A stretch of DNA of 40,216 nt from Streptomyces atratus (GCF_014648655.1 NZ_BMRN01000049.1:1-40216); one strand, 5' to 3'. Shown: positions 1-7,646, counted from the first letter of the stretch. The notes: a model not told the origin generated them from the sequence alone. Numbers and translations: made by a program.

Positions 1-173
1 GGCGGGCCGTCGACGCCGACGGCAACGTGCTCGACATCCTGGTCCAGGGCCGAAGGGACAGGGCCTCAGCCCGGCGCTTCTTCCGCAAACTGCTCAGGAA
101 TACCGCTCGGTGCCGCGGGTGATCGTCACCGACACTCCGCTCCTACGGCGCGGCCCACCGCTGCGTGCCTCAG
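1..173 (+). pseudogene. IS6-family transposase fragment (truncated and frameshifted)
   Basis: The first reading frame continues from outside the window and encodes RAVDADGNVLDILVQ followed by an RRFFRKLL segment; after a frame change VPRVIVTDT and then SYGAAHR can be read. This is the same order of motifs as in the IS6-like transposase at 18.1-18.8 kb, and it includes the second catalytic Asp of the DDE triad (VTD). The reading frame shifts at about 90-110 and again at about 140, and the part that should carry the catalytic Glu is absent. It is therefore a dead remnant. The missing 5' part lies left of the window. Confidence 0.75.
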
Positions 174-212
174 TTCACAGACGTCAGCCGAGTTGGCCGC
201 GAGAATGCGGCC

Positions 213-746
213 ATGGAGATCACAAGCGCCGTAGCAGCCGATGCCGATGCCGTCGCCGAGCTGCACACGGCCAGCTGGCGAGGGGCCTACGCGACCCTGT
301 TCCCTGCGCAGTATCTGGACGGCCCGCTGCTCGCCGATCGCCAACAGGTATGGCGGGCGCGGCTGGCCGATCCTGTCCCGGGCGCGGCGCTGTTCCTGGC
401 CGTAGAAACCAGCGTGCTGCTCGGCTTCGTCTATTTGGAACCGCAGCCGGACGGCCGGATCCTGCTCGACAACCTGCATGCTCGTCCTGGCGACACCGGG
501 CGCGGGCTGGGCAGTCGGCTTCTCGAGCATGCCCTGGCCTGGTCCACCACCGCGCACCCCGGCCACGACGTCTACCTGGAGGTCCTGCAGGGCAACACCC
601 GCGCGGTCGCGTTCTACGAACGCCACGGAGGCCGACGTAGCGCGTCCCGCATCTGCCGCTTCGACCAGGGATTCGAGCTTCCCGAGTTCGAATACACCTG
701 GCCCGCCACTGGCCCAGCGTCGACGCGGACGCCAGCACATCGCTGA
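213..746 (+). CDS. GNAT-family N-acetyltransferase
   Basis: The product (177 aa from the ATG at 213) is a single GNAT domain, which transfers an acetyl group from acetyl-CoA to an amine; the substrate cannot be told from sequence. The N-terminal AVAELHTASWRGAY segment fits helix 1 of the fold. The beta-4 strand VLLGFVYLE leads into the LDNLHARPGDTGRGLGSRLL segment, the acetyl-CoA pyrophosphate loop (R/Q-x-x-G-x-G/A type), and the C-terminal GNTRAVAFYERHGGR is the usual motif B. An upstream in-frame start at 165 exists, but the protein fold begins at 213. It stands alone between two gene remnants, and no operon partner is visible. The family call is secure; the function is not. Confidence 0.85.
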   Translation: MEITSAVAADADAVAELHTASWRGAYATLFPAQYLDGPLLADRQQVWRARLADPVPGAALFLAVETSVLLGFVYLEPQPDGRILLDNLHARPGDTGRGLGSRLLEHALAWSTTAHPGHDVYLEVLQGNTRAVAFYERHGGRRSASRICRFDQGFELPEFEYTWPATGPASTRTPAHR

Positions 747-855
747 GTGTGACCCTCGCCGCCGGTGAACCTCCCAACTTACCGCCGGGGTACACGCTCT
801 CTGACGTCCGAGCTAAAAGTACTGGCCAACCTCAATCGCGCACCACGTCGTATAG

Positions 856-1062
856 GTCACGGCGCAGTGCGACGACTGCGGTGGCGTGCTGATACGCGAC
901 GTTGGCCAGTACATCGACCACGGGCAGTTGTGGCGGGGCACCGAAGGTGCATGCACTTCCTGCCCCAACGGGTGGTGCGAGCAGGACACAGGCGGAGAGA
1001 CTCCTGAAGAGATCAGGAATGCCCTGCTGGCAGAGCATGGGCCCGCACGGCTTCGCGGTGTC
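856..1062 (+). pseudogene. Truncated zinc-ribbon protein of unknown function
   Basis: An open frame begins right after a TAG at 853-855 and encodes CDDCGGVLIRDVGQY, then CTSCPNGWCEQD and an ETPEEIRNALLAEHGPARLR helix. Two Cys pairs (CDDC and CTSC with a following C) make a probable zinc-binding unit. I recall similar sequences as small conserved hypothetical proteins in Streptomyces. No start codon precedes the first Cys pair, and the frame leaves the conserved sequence after PARLR, continuing with unrelated residues to a stop at 1098. Both ends therefore look lost. A shorter product could start at the GTG at 886, but it would lack the first Cys pair. Confidence 0.5.
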
Positions 1063-1480
1063 CGATTTCACCTGCAGTCCTCCGCTGGAGGAAACTGAAC
1101 CGCCGACTTATATGGGGAAAGCGGGACGCGGTCGGGTTGGCCGCTCGTAGCGTGCCGTAGGACGCCGGTCCCGGTGACTCGTGAACCGTCTGCCGCTCTT
1201 CGGGGCTGGCTCTCCCGGGGTATGTCGCCGGTCCGGTGTCCGTCCGCGGGGACGACTTTTCGAGCCTCGGCGCCCTCCTCCAGAGGTCCCTCCCCCGAAC
1301 CCATGCCACCGCAGCGACGACCGGCGACAGGGTCGCGCACTGAAGGGACACTCCCCCGAGAGGGTCATGACCATCCTTCCGCCACCCACGGTGAGGGCCC
1401 CGCAGCTCCTGCGGGGCCCTCACCGTGGGTGGCCGGCAGCCCCGACCTATGCCGCCGGGTGGCGACGGGTGGTCGATCCG
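1063..1480. other. Gap without a supported gene
   Basis: About 420 bases in which every frame has low coding character; the open frames on both strands are Arg/Pro-rich shadows. The only clear structure is the long perfect hairpin at 1381-1433. A short stretch reading ALKGHSPERVMTIL on the plus strand just before it could be the tail of a lost gene, but I cannot assign it. Confidence 0.5.
1381..1433. terminator. 25-bp perfect hairpin, probable bidirectional terminator
   Basis: Two perfectly complementary 25-nt arms (1381-1405 and 1409-1433) are separated by only three bases. The arm starts GCCACCCACGGTGAGGGCCC. Stability must be extreme. Streptomyces terminators often lack a U-tract, so a terminator left behind by lost flanking genes is the simplest reading; an IS end is the alternative. 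Confidence 0.6.
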
Positions 1481-1481
1481 G

Positions 1482-1636
1482 ATGCCCAACAGCGAGCCTG
1501 AGCTGCTGGAACTGATCGCGGATGTCCTGGAACATCAGCGAGGACGTGACCTGGGCGATGACCTGAATGCAGGAGGCGCCGCCTTGCTGATCGCCCTGCC
1601 GGTCAACCACGGGCAGAAGGTGCTCTACATCCCCGG
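1482..1636 (+). pseudogene. N-terminal fragment of an unrecognised gene
   Basis: The ATG at 1482 opens a 51-codon stretch (begins MPNSEPELLELIADVLEH, ends HGQKVLYIP) that fuses in frame into IS sequence. The helix-rich start and codon usage look genuine, but I do not recognise the family. It ends where an IS6-like terminal sequence begins at about 1631, so it looks like the 5' end of a gene cut by an insertion. Confidence 0.35.
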
Positions 1637-1687
1637 CCCCACCACACCTCGACGCACAGTCAGACACCCACACACCCAACAACGCCA
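1631..1687 (+). mobile_element. Right-end scrap of the IS6-like element
   Basis: This stretch is almost identical to 18795-18844, the non-coding right end of the IS6-like element at 18.0-18.85 kb (shared core CCCGGCCCCACCACACCTCG, then GCACAGTCAGACACCCACAC here against GCACCATCAGACACCCACAC there). It stops at CAACAACG, just before the terminal GTGACA of the intact end. It is a solo IS end sandwiched between a gene stub and IS5 debris. Confidence 0.7.
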
Positions 1688-2048
1688 CGCCGACACCCGC
1701 CTGGTTGTCGTGGTCGGCCGGCCGCTTGCCGGGAACCGCAACGCCTGCAAGGCGTGGGAGGAGTCCGGCGCCAAGGACGCCGTCGGTAAGACCCTGACGA
1801 TTGCCGACGGCGGATACCCGGGCACCGGACTGGTCATCCCGCACCGCCGGCAGCGAGGCCAGACCGAACTGCCGGACTGGAAAGAGGAACACAACAAGTC
1901 CCACAAGCAGGTCCGCGCCCGCGTCGAGCACGTCTTCGCCCGCATGAAGACCTGGAAGATCCTCCGCGACTGCCGCCTCAAAGGCGACGGCGTCCACCAC
2001 GCCATGCGCGGCATCGCCCGGATGCACAACCTCGCCCTCGCCGGATAG
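1688..2048 (+). pseudogene. IS5-type transposase, C-terminal fragment
   Basis: Encodes the second half of a DDE transposase: DTRLVVVVGRPLAGNRNACKAWEESGAK, then a TIADGGYPGTGLVIPHRR block holding the second catalytic Asp, and the RVEHVFARMKTWKILRDC signature with the catalytic Glu, ending GIARMHNLALAG. The first half with the DGT catalytic Asp is missing. The copy at 20.9-21.5 kb has that first half but lacks this C-terminus. An inverted repeat at 2052-2074 just after the stop (GGTGGGCCG / CGGCCCACC, 5-nt loop) may belong to the element's end. Confidence 0.8.
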
Positions 2049-2051
2049 GCA

Positions 2052-2074
2052 GGTGGGCCGCACGGCGGCCCACC
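2052..2074. repeat. 9-bp hairpin after the IS5 fragment
   Basis: Arms GGTGGGCCG (2052-2060) and CGGCCCACC (2066-2074) with a 5-nt loop, four bases after the IS5 transposase stop. It is either part of the IS terminus or a terminator. Confidence 0.45.
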
Positions 2075-2101
2075 ATGCCCGAGGCGACCAGAAGATCATG
2101 A

Positions 2102-2432
2102 ACCCTCGCGAAGGTCCTCGGGGCGCTGCGGGCACACGACACCGACACGATCGAGCACCTTGCTGATCCCCGTGTCCGGAGCGGGAGTTGGCATCCGGAG
2201 GGTGCCGAGGAAGGCGAGGCGGTAGCTGAGCGGGAGGTTTCGGAGGGTGAGCGGGGACCGAGCACGCCTGCGCAGGAGCTGCTGAAGTTCAGCACGCCCA
2301 GGGACCCGGCACTGCTGGCGCAGTTCGTGAAGCTGCGGGTCATCGAGCCGGAGAACACGTTCTGGCGCCGCGGTATCCAGACCGCGGCCCGGTACGTGAA
2401 GGAGACCGGAGCGGTGCAGTTGCGGGACACAG
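2102..2432 (+). pseudogene. Helicase-associated-domain helicase, internal fragment
   Basis: The frame starting after a TGA at 2099-2101 reads TLAKVLGALRAHDTDTIEHLADPRV, then SGSWHPEGAEEGEA, an acidic linker and STPAQELLKFSTPRDPALLA leading to WRRGIQTAARYVKETGA. From memory this is the segment between the helicase core and the helicase-associated (HA, tryptophan-rich) repeats in large Streptomyces DEAD/DEAH helicases, some of which lie near chromosome ends. It has no start, and it leaves the conserved sequence at about 2432, where the next frame runs into the tail of the minus-strand reductase gene. A matching C-terminal piece lies at 6287-6493. Confidence 0.7.
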
Positions 2433-2447
2433 TTGTGTTCATTGTGT

Positions 2448-3032
2448 TCACTGCTGTGGCCCGGAGTCCCTGGCGGCGGAGCGGGCTGCCGCTGCGGTTC
2501 GGTGGATGTGCATCAGCAGTCGCAGCATGACTCCGGGGTCGGTGACCAGTACGCGCCCGTCGGGCTGCGGGCGCAGTGTCCTGGCTGCGCAGGGAACGAC
2601 GGTCCGCGGGCCGACGAGGTTGCAGCGCGCGCTGGTGAGCAGTTCCTCGGCGGAGGTGAACGAAGAAGGCAGGGGCGTGACGGCGGACTCCGTGGTCAGT
2701 ACGGCGGTCGGCAGGGCCGGCAGCGGAGAGCCCGTGGACGGCCAGCCGAGCCAATTCAGGGCTGTGGACCAAGGCCATGGCAGTGGCCCGTCAGCTTCGG
2801 GCAGAACGATCAGCAGCGCGTGCGTGTCCGTCACCAGCGCCCGCAGCTTCTGCACCTGCGGCGGGAGGGAAGAGGTGCCGAGGTCGGCGTGCGCGGGCAG
2901 ATCCTCGGGCACCTGGCACAGGTCAATACGTACACCGCTGGGCCCTGGCCCGGCAAGTGCGCGCAGCAGAAGCTCCCCGAAGGGGTCGGTGGTTGCGCCG
3001 GCGAACAGGCCGAGCATACGCACTTCGTCCAC
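2448..3032 (-). CDS. NADPH-dependent FMN reductase-like flavoprotein
   Basis: A 194-aa flavodoxin-fold protein in the NADPH-dependent FMN reductase/quinone reductase superfamily. It opens VRMLGLFAGATTDPFGELLL (beta-1 and the FMN phosphate loop), followed by LPPQVQKLRALVTDTHALLIVLPE, the usual helix and strand before the substrate loop, and TALNWLGWP, the counterpart of the family's KNALDWL motif. The phosphate loop is GATTDP instead of the usual GSxRxxS, so FMN binding is plausible but weakened. I chose the GTG at 3032 because an AAGAGA sits 5 nt upstream; an ATG at 3086 would add 18 unconserved residues. It follows the MFS exporter on the same strand after about 110 bp and probably shares its transcript. 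A role in reducing a quinone or drug exported by the neighbour is inference. Confidence 0.65.
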   Translation of the reverse strand: MDEVRMLGLFAGATTDPFGELLLRALAGPGPSGVRIDLCQVPEDLPAHADLGTSSLPPQVQKLRALVTDTHALLIVLPEADGPLPWPWSTALNWLGWPSTGSPLPALPTAVLTTESAVTPLPSSFTSAEELLTSARCNLVGPRTVVPCAARTLRPQPDGRVLVTDPGVMLRLLMHIHRTAAAARSAARDSGPQQ

Positions 3033-3143
3033 GGTCGTCTCTTTTTCAGCGGGAGTTCGACGACAGGGCCCAGGGCTCTGGCGCATGTACGGCAGCGCCC
3101 CGTCAGGCGCGTGGTGACGCGGTCCGACGCGGCGCTACGGGGG

Positions 3144-4622
3144 TCAGCCCTGCCGTGCTGCCTTGGGGCGCAGCCGGCGGGCGATCAGCATGCCCGCGAT
3201 GGAGAGCAGGCCGGTGAGGACGAAGACGCCCAGCAGTGCGGTGCGGGTGGAGCCGCCGTGGTTCTGGGCGAATGCGATGGCCGCGCCGCCGAGCCCGGCG
3301 ATCACGCCGGTCGCCAGGGTCTGGGCGAGCTGCAGCGCGCCGCTGGCTTCACCCTGCTGCTCCGGCGGGGCCTGCTCCAGGGTGTCGGTGGTGGAGGCGT
3401 TGAAGCCGATACCCATGCCGAGGCCTCCGATGGCCCATCCGACCAGGGCGGTCCAGGAGGGGACTGCGCTGGTCAGGATCGTCAGCGCGATCAGCGCGAC
3501 GCCCGCCAGCAGGATGGCGAAGCCCAGCACGGTGGAAGCCGTGCGCGTGCCGTGATTCCCGTTGTCCCGCTTGGCCTGCAGACCTGAGCCGACAACCCAG
3601 GTGAGGGCTCCGGCAGACAGGCCCAGACCGGCCAGTGTGGTGCCCATGCCCCGCAGTTGCTGCAGCCCGAGGGGCAGGAAGGCTTCGCTGCCGAAATAGA
3701 CACCGCACAGCAGGCCACGGACGACGACACCCGCACCAAGGCCGGCCCGGGCGCTGAGGGTGCCTTCCGGGGTCACCCAGCGCAGCGCGGGCACAGCAAT
3801 GGCGACACCGGCCACGGCCAGCACGATCAGCAGGACGAGGTTCTTCAGCAGCAGCGCCTGGAGCAGTACGCCGGTGCCCACGGTGAGCAGGATCGCGCTG
3901 GGCAGCGGACGCTTCCACCACGGAGCGGCCGGGGCCGGGGCGGTGGCGGCTGCTTCTGCGCGGTGCAGGCGGCGCAGGCCGGGCAGGGTGAGCAGCGCGG
4001 CCACGGCGGCAATCGGCAGCATGAGCAGGAAGACCGAGCGCCACGTGATGAGGTCGGCGAGGATGCCTGTGACAGCGGGGCCGACGAGGGAAGGTAGCGT
4101 CCAGGCCGAGGACACCAGGGCGTACATCCGGGCCCGCAGGCGCTCGGGGTAGGCAAGTCCGATCATGGTGTAGGCCATGGACATGACGGCACCTACGCCC
4201 AGACCCTGTCCGAAGCGGCCGACCAGGAACAGTGGCCAGGAGGGTGCGGCCCCGGCCACCGTGCAGCCCGCCGCGAAAACGAGCATGCCCAGGGCCATCG
4301 GGCGCCAGGGGCCCCGGCGGTCGGCGGCGCGACCGGCGAGCACGGTGCCGATGATGTTGGCGAGCATCAGTGCCGACAGGCCCCACCCATAAGCGCCCAG
4401 GCCGTCGAGGTCCTCCGCGATGCCGGGCAGCACGGTGGCCACCCCGAGGGACTCGAACGCGACCATGCCGACCGACAGCAGGACGCCGAGGGTGAGCGCG
4501 CGGTACGTGCCCGAGAAGACGCCCTCCTTACCGGCTCCGTTCTCTGCGGGGGGAGAGGGTGGGGCTTCTTCAGGGGCGTGCGCGGGGTCGCTGTCCTTCG
4601 CGTCGGCGGAGGTGTGGGACAT
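3144..4622 (-). CDS. MFS drug/multidrug transporter, 14-TM (DHA2-like)
   Basis: A 492-aa membrane protein with 14 hydrophobic segments, the topology of the DHA2 (14-spanner) drug:H+ antiporters of the major facilitator superfamily. Motif A is visible between TM2 and TM3 as GRAADRRGPWRPM, and the TM4-TM5 region carries GRFGQGLGVGAVMS and LPSLVGPAVTG, the motif B and antiporter motif C area. A hydrophilic Ala/Pro/Glu-rich N-terminus of about 40 residues precedes TM1. The ATG at 4622 has a good GAGGAG about 8 nt upstream; the frame stays open further upstream only as a shadow of the divergent TetR gene. It is divergent from that TetR gene across 72 bp, the classic arrangement of an exporter and its repressor. 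Substrate unknown. Confidence 0.9.
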   Translation of the reverse strand: MSHTSADAKDSDPAHAPEEAPPSPPAENGAGKEGVFSGTYRALTLGVLLSVGMVAFESLGVATVLPGIAEDLDGLGAYGWGLSALMLANIIGTVLAGRAADRRGPWRPMALGMLVFAAGCTVAGAAPSWPLFLVGRFGQGLGVGAVMSMAYTMIGLAYPERLRARMYALVSSAWTLPSLVGPAVTGILADLITWRSVFLLMLPIAAVAALLTLPGLRRLHRAEAAATAPAPAAPWWKRPLPSAILLTVGTGVLLQALLLKNLVLLIVLAVAGVAIAVPALRWVTPEGTLSARAGLGAGVVVRGLLCGVYFGSEAFLPLGLQQLRGMGTTLAGLGLSAGALTWVVGSGLQAKRDNGNHGTRTASTVLGFAILLAGVALIALTILTSAVPSWTALVGWAIGGLGMGIGFNASTTDTLEQAPPEQQGEASGALQLAQTLATGVIAGLGGAAIAFAQNHGGSTRTALLGVFVLTGLLSIAGMLIARRLRPKAARQG

Positions 4623-4694
4623 GGAGTGGACTCCTCGAAAGATTTCATTCCGTTTCGCATCGGAACGTAATTGAATGCTACCTATACTTGCCGC
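4623..4694. promoter_or_regulatory. Divergent promoter/operator between MFS and TetR genes
   Basis: The 72-bp divergent spacer is AT-richer than its surroundings. It contains ATTCCG-N8-CGGAAC (4647-4666), an interrupted inverted repeat suited to a TetR dimer. A TATACT at 4683-4688 lies 6 nt before the TetR ATG, which places transcription start at or next to that ATG (leaderless). The repeat covers the -35 area of that promoter, consistent with autorepression and repression of the exporter. Confidence 0.5.
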
Positions 4695-5351
4695 ATGGTC
4701 AACACCAGGAGCGACGGAGGAAGAGCCGGGGCCCACAAAGCCTCCGGCAGGCCGCGGGATACCCGAATCGACGAGGCCGTGCCCGAAGCGGTGATGGAGA
4801 TCCTCAACGAGGTCGGTTACGGCAGCCTCACGCTGGAGGCGGTGGCCGCCCGCGCCGGTACGAGCAAACCCGCGCTGCGTCGCCGCTGGCGCTCCCGCCA
4901 GCACCTGGTCGTGTCGGCTCTGGCCCGGACCATCGGCACTACGCCGACCCCCGACACCGGCTGCACGCACTGCGACCTCATTGCCGGTATCGGCACCCTC
5001 AGCGAGGCGTTCACCAGCACCGTGGGCCGAAGAGCGCTGCCGGGGCTCGTTGCGGACCTCGCCGACGACCCCCAACTGGAAAAGGAGTTCAAGGACACCT
5101 TCTTCCATCCGCGCCGCGCCACCACTGCCGAAGCGCTGCGTCGCGGCATCGACCGGGGTGACATCCGGCCCGATGCGGACATCGATCTTCTGCTGGACAT
5201 GCTGGCGTCGACCACGTATTACCGTGTGCTCTTCGGGCACCTGCCCATCACGCCAGAACTTGCCGAAGACGTCGTATCGGTGGTCATGGCGGGCAGCGCC
5301 ACCAAGCGGTGGCGTGACGAGCACTGTCCCTCACGCGGCGTGTCAGGGTGA
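4695..5351 (+). CDS. TetR-family transcriptional repressor
   Basis: A 218-aa TetR regulator. The N-terminal DNA-binding domain is at residues about 15-65: ILNEVGYGSLTLEAVAARAGTSKPALRRRW contains the helix-turn-helix, and the RSRQHLVVSAL helix 4 follows. The C-terminal ligand domain carries TFFHPRRATTAEALRRGIDRGDI, typical of this family's dimerisation region. The start at 4695 (MVNTRSDGG) sits just downstream of a TATACT box, so the message is probably leaderless; the frame also opens at 4671 within the promoter. It most likely represses the divergent MFS exporter and itself. Its stop lies inside the end of the IS630 remnant, yet the protein looks full length. Confidence 0.88.
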   Translation: MVNTRSDGGRAGAHKASGRPRDTRIDEAVPEAVMEILNEVGYGSLTLEAVAARAGTSKPALRRRWRSRQHLVVSALARTIGTTPTPDTGCTHCDLIAGIGTLSEAFTSTVGRRALPGLVADLADDPQLEKEFKDTFFHPRRATTAEALRRGIDRGDIRPDADIDLLLDMLASTTYYRVLFGHLPITPELAEDVVSVVMAGSATKRWRDEHCPSRGVSG

Positions 5352-5905
5352 CGTTGGGGTGTCGAGGGTCAGGCCGGTGTCGACTATGAAGCCGTCGAGG
5401 GTCTCGGGCCGGTACTGGAGGCGTTTGAGTCGGTTGCGTACGAGAGCTTCGGGTCCGTCGAGGGCGACCATGGCGAGGTTGGCCAGGCTGAGCTCGACGT
5501 GCGCCCAGACCCATTCCACGGCGTTGAGGTCGGGCGAGTAGGCGGGCAGCAGGAACACCGTCAGCTGCTCACGCTGGTTGATCAGCTCACGCACGGTGTG
5601 GGAGACGTGGGTGTTCAGCCCTTCTGGCACCAGCACGATCGGCGCCTTGACCAGCTGGCGGGCCCCCGATCAGGGTGATGAATTCGCGCTCACCCATGCT
5701 GCGGCGTTTGCCTCTGCCCGCAGGGTGGGAGCGCAGGCGGTGGCACAGCCGGGTGCGGGAGCCGGGCCGCGTGGCGATCAGCCCGGCCACCGACAGGCGT
5801 ACAGAATTCCGCCCGTTGGCCGTCACGACCGGGGTGCGGCCCCGTCGGCCCCAGGTGCGTCCTTGGGGCGGACGGCGGGTAAAGCCTGCCTCGCACCTGA
5901 AAGAA
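5343..5905 (-). pseudogene. IS630-family transposase remnant (frameshifted)
   Basis: Read on the minus strand, 5905-5665 encodes CEAGFTRRPPQGRTWGRRGR, PGSRTRLCHRLRSHPAG and GEREFITLI. After a frame change at about 5655-5670, VLVPEGLNTHVSHTVREL and FLLPAYSPDLNAVEWVWAHV follow, ending LDTPTSP. The PAYSPDLNAVEWVW block is the IS630/Tc1 signature with the third catalytic acid. The block that normally reads DEAGF is CEAGF, so an acidic catalytic residue is also lost, and the N-terminal half is missing. The 3' end overlaps the last codons of the TetR gene by 9 bp. Confidence 0.85.
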
Positions 5906-6286
5906 CGTCCGCCACTGCTTCAAGCCGCGGCCGACGGCCTACCCCACGGAGGTTCGGTGGGGGGTTGCCGTGCGATACGGGTGACATGCCGCATCTCAGC
6001 ACGCCTCAGCGAACTGCCGCTTCCGTGCCGTCGTCGGCAGCCCCGCCGAGGGCGGAGGCTCACTTTGCTCGTCGGACGGGGTCGCACATTCGGTGGTGTC
6101 GTTGCCGTCGCTGACAGTGCTGTTCCCAGGTCAGCGCAGGTAACGCCACCAGTGAGGCAGCGCCCGTCCGGCTTGAAGACGTGTCTGCGTCTGCTGCGCT
6201 TGGACGCCGGACCAGGCACTTCGACATTGACATTCAGGCACCACCGAATGTGCGACAGAACCGTTCGATTGACAGACCCGGCGGCG
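5906..6286. other. Gap with a small inverted-repeat element
   Basis: About 380 bases without a convincing gene. The section from 6081 to 6256 is bounded by 18-bp inverted repeats and is described separately. The rest shows no motif I can support. Confidence 0.45.
6081..6256. mobile_element. 176-bp element with perfect 18-bp terminal inverted repeats
   Basis: GTCGCACATTCGGTGGTG at 6081-6098 is exactly repeated in inverted orientation at 6239-6256. The 140 bp between carries no supported frame. Size and structure resemble a MITE or an IS deleted down to its ends. No matching target duplication is visible in the immediate flanks, and the element sits directly before the helicase C-terminal fragment. 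Confidence 0.5.
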
Positions 6287-6493
6287 CAGTTCCATGCCCG
6301 TGAGGGGCATCTGAGGGTGCCTCGGAAGCACGTCGAGCACCTGGAAGGAGGTGCCGCAGTTGGCCGCCAGAACGGCGCTGAGGAGCCTGTGACCGTACGG
6401 CTGGGCACCTGGCTCGACAACGTACGCAAACGCGCCAACAGGCTCACCGAACAACGCCGCGCAGACCTCGACCACCTCGGCATGCGCTGGTAG
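6287..6493 (+). pseudogene. Helicase-associated-domain helicase, C-terminal fragment
   Basis: Encodes HAREGHLRVPRKHVEHLEGG, then RLGTWLDNVRKRANRLTEQR and DLDHLGMRW with a stop. This is the end of a helicase-associated (PF03457-type) repeat: G-H-L-x-V-P, L-G-x-W-L-x-N-x-R and L-x-x-L-G-M-x-W are its hallmarks. No start or upstream repeats remain. Together with 2102-2432 it represents the two ends of what may have been one helicase gene, now separated by 3.85 kb. Confidence 0.7.
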
Positions 6494-6646
6494 GGGTGGG
6501 CGTGCAGGAACCGTCCTTTGACCGGACGGGCTGTTCTTCGCTGTTTTGCCGGACGTCCTGATGCTGCTCGGGCCAGTTTGGGTGTCCGGGTAGCAGCTGG
6601 AGGGGTGCGGGTGTCTGTTGGTGGCGGGGTTGTCCGTGTCGGCGGT

Positions 6647-7094
6647 GTGGTGCTTGGGGTCTTTCGCGTCGCTCCTCTTGCCGGGGAGACGACGTCGTCG
6701 CTGATCGGCCGTGTCGCGGCCTCCTACGGGATGGAGGCGAAGGCCCTGTGGTCGTGCTGGCGGCGGCGTGGTTCGCGGCCCCGGCATGAGGGCGGGGGTG
6801 TGCGGGCGGATGGCGAGGTTGTGCTGAACGCGGCGGGGCGGGAGGTTCTGGCCCGGTTGTGCGGGGTTGGGCAGAAGGTCCTGGGGCGAGCGTTGCCGTC
6901 CTGGGGACGGAAGGATGCCAAGTTCCCTGCCGGGGAAGACGGGGAGCCGTTGGCGGCGTGGCGTGCGGGGGTGCGGTGTGGGGCCGGTCGCGTTCGGGTG
7001 CCGTCTGTGTGCGGCCCGCCGTACGGGGGCGGCGGTGCAGGTGGTGCGTTACTCGCCGCGGTGGGGGCGGGTGTGTGCCCTACGCAAACCCACC
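6647..7094 (+). pseudogene. TniQ-like protein, frameshifted
   Basis: From the GTG at 6647 the product reads VFRVAPLAGETTSSLIGRVAASYGM, close to the N-terminal motif of TniQ family proteins (short proline-rich PLxGE entry then a helix). It later reads LPSWGRKDAKFPA and EPLAAWRAGV. One base out of frame, at about 6965-6990, the family continues as GPVAFGCRLCAARRTG and RYSPRWGRVCALRK, a Cys-pair zinc-finger region. TniQ proteins help select transposition targets in Tn7-like and Tn5053-like elements, but many Streptomyces members are stand-alone. A fragment of an IS5 transposase cuts the gene off at about 7094. Confidence 0.5.
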
Positions 7095-7099
7095 GACCG

Positions 7100-7172
7100 G
7101 CGACAGCCGACCACGACGACCAGGCGACTGTCGGCGTCGATGACGACCTGGTGGTTGGTGGAGTACCGGTAG
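7100..7172 (-). pseudogene. IS5-type transposase scrap
   Basis: On the minus strand this encodes YRYSTNHQVVIDADSRLVVV, the block that precedes VGRP in the IS5-type transposase at 20.9-21.5 kb (there LTNHQVVIDADSRLVVSV). Only about 24 codons survive, wedged between the TniQ-like remnant and a TetR remnant on the opposite strand. Confidence 0.7.
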
Positions 7173-7646
7173 CGCCTGCTCGCCCGCGAGGGCGCCCGCG
7201 CCGTGACTCACCGGGCAGTCGCCAAGGAGGCGGGCACCACCCACGGGTCGGCCCGGTACTACTTCGGCACCCCGCGACCGGCTCCTCGACGAGGCCCTGC
7301 GCCGGCTGACCGCGCATCAGATCGACGAGGTACAGAACCGCCTGTCCCCCACGCCCGACGCCACACCGCAGGCCCACGACGCCCGCCTGGCGCACTACCT
7401 GGCCGACGCCGTCGACGACGACCGGGGCGCGTGGGGCGACGCGCAGCGCCGGACGTTCGCGGTCGAGCCGGCCGTCGCGGGGGCCGACGACCCCGAAGGC
7501 AACGCCGCGCAGCGCACCTGCTGACCCTGCTCAACGGGCTCATCCTGGAGCAACTGGACGCTCCCGAACCCGACTTCGAGCGCACCCGGCTGTGCCCGGC
7601 GATCGAGCGCTACCTGGTCGGACCGGGATCCGGCGGCGCGATGTAG
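7172..7646 (+). pseudogene. TetR-family regulator, truncated and frameshifted
   Basis: The first frame gives RLLAREGARAVTHRAVAKEAG and THGSARYYFGT, the second half of a TetR helix-turn-helix. A one-base shift at about 7270 (a CCCC run) gives RDRLLDEALRRLTAHQIDEV and a normal ligand-domain sequence up to a TGA at 7522-7524. A further shift gives LLTLLNGLILEQLDAPEPDF and IERYLVG. The N-terminal recognition segment is missing because IS5 sequence replaces it. Two indels in C/G runs could be sequencing errors, but the missing 5' end cannot. Its 3' end overlaps the C-terminal codons of the convergent amidase gene. Confidence 0.7.

Noticed and set aside
3144..5324. A 726-residue minus-strand frame
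   Set aside because: Only the part from 4622 down encodes the MFS transporter; the upstream extension is the antisense of the TetR gene, has no motif, and a good ribosome site marks the start at 4622.
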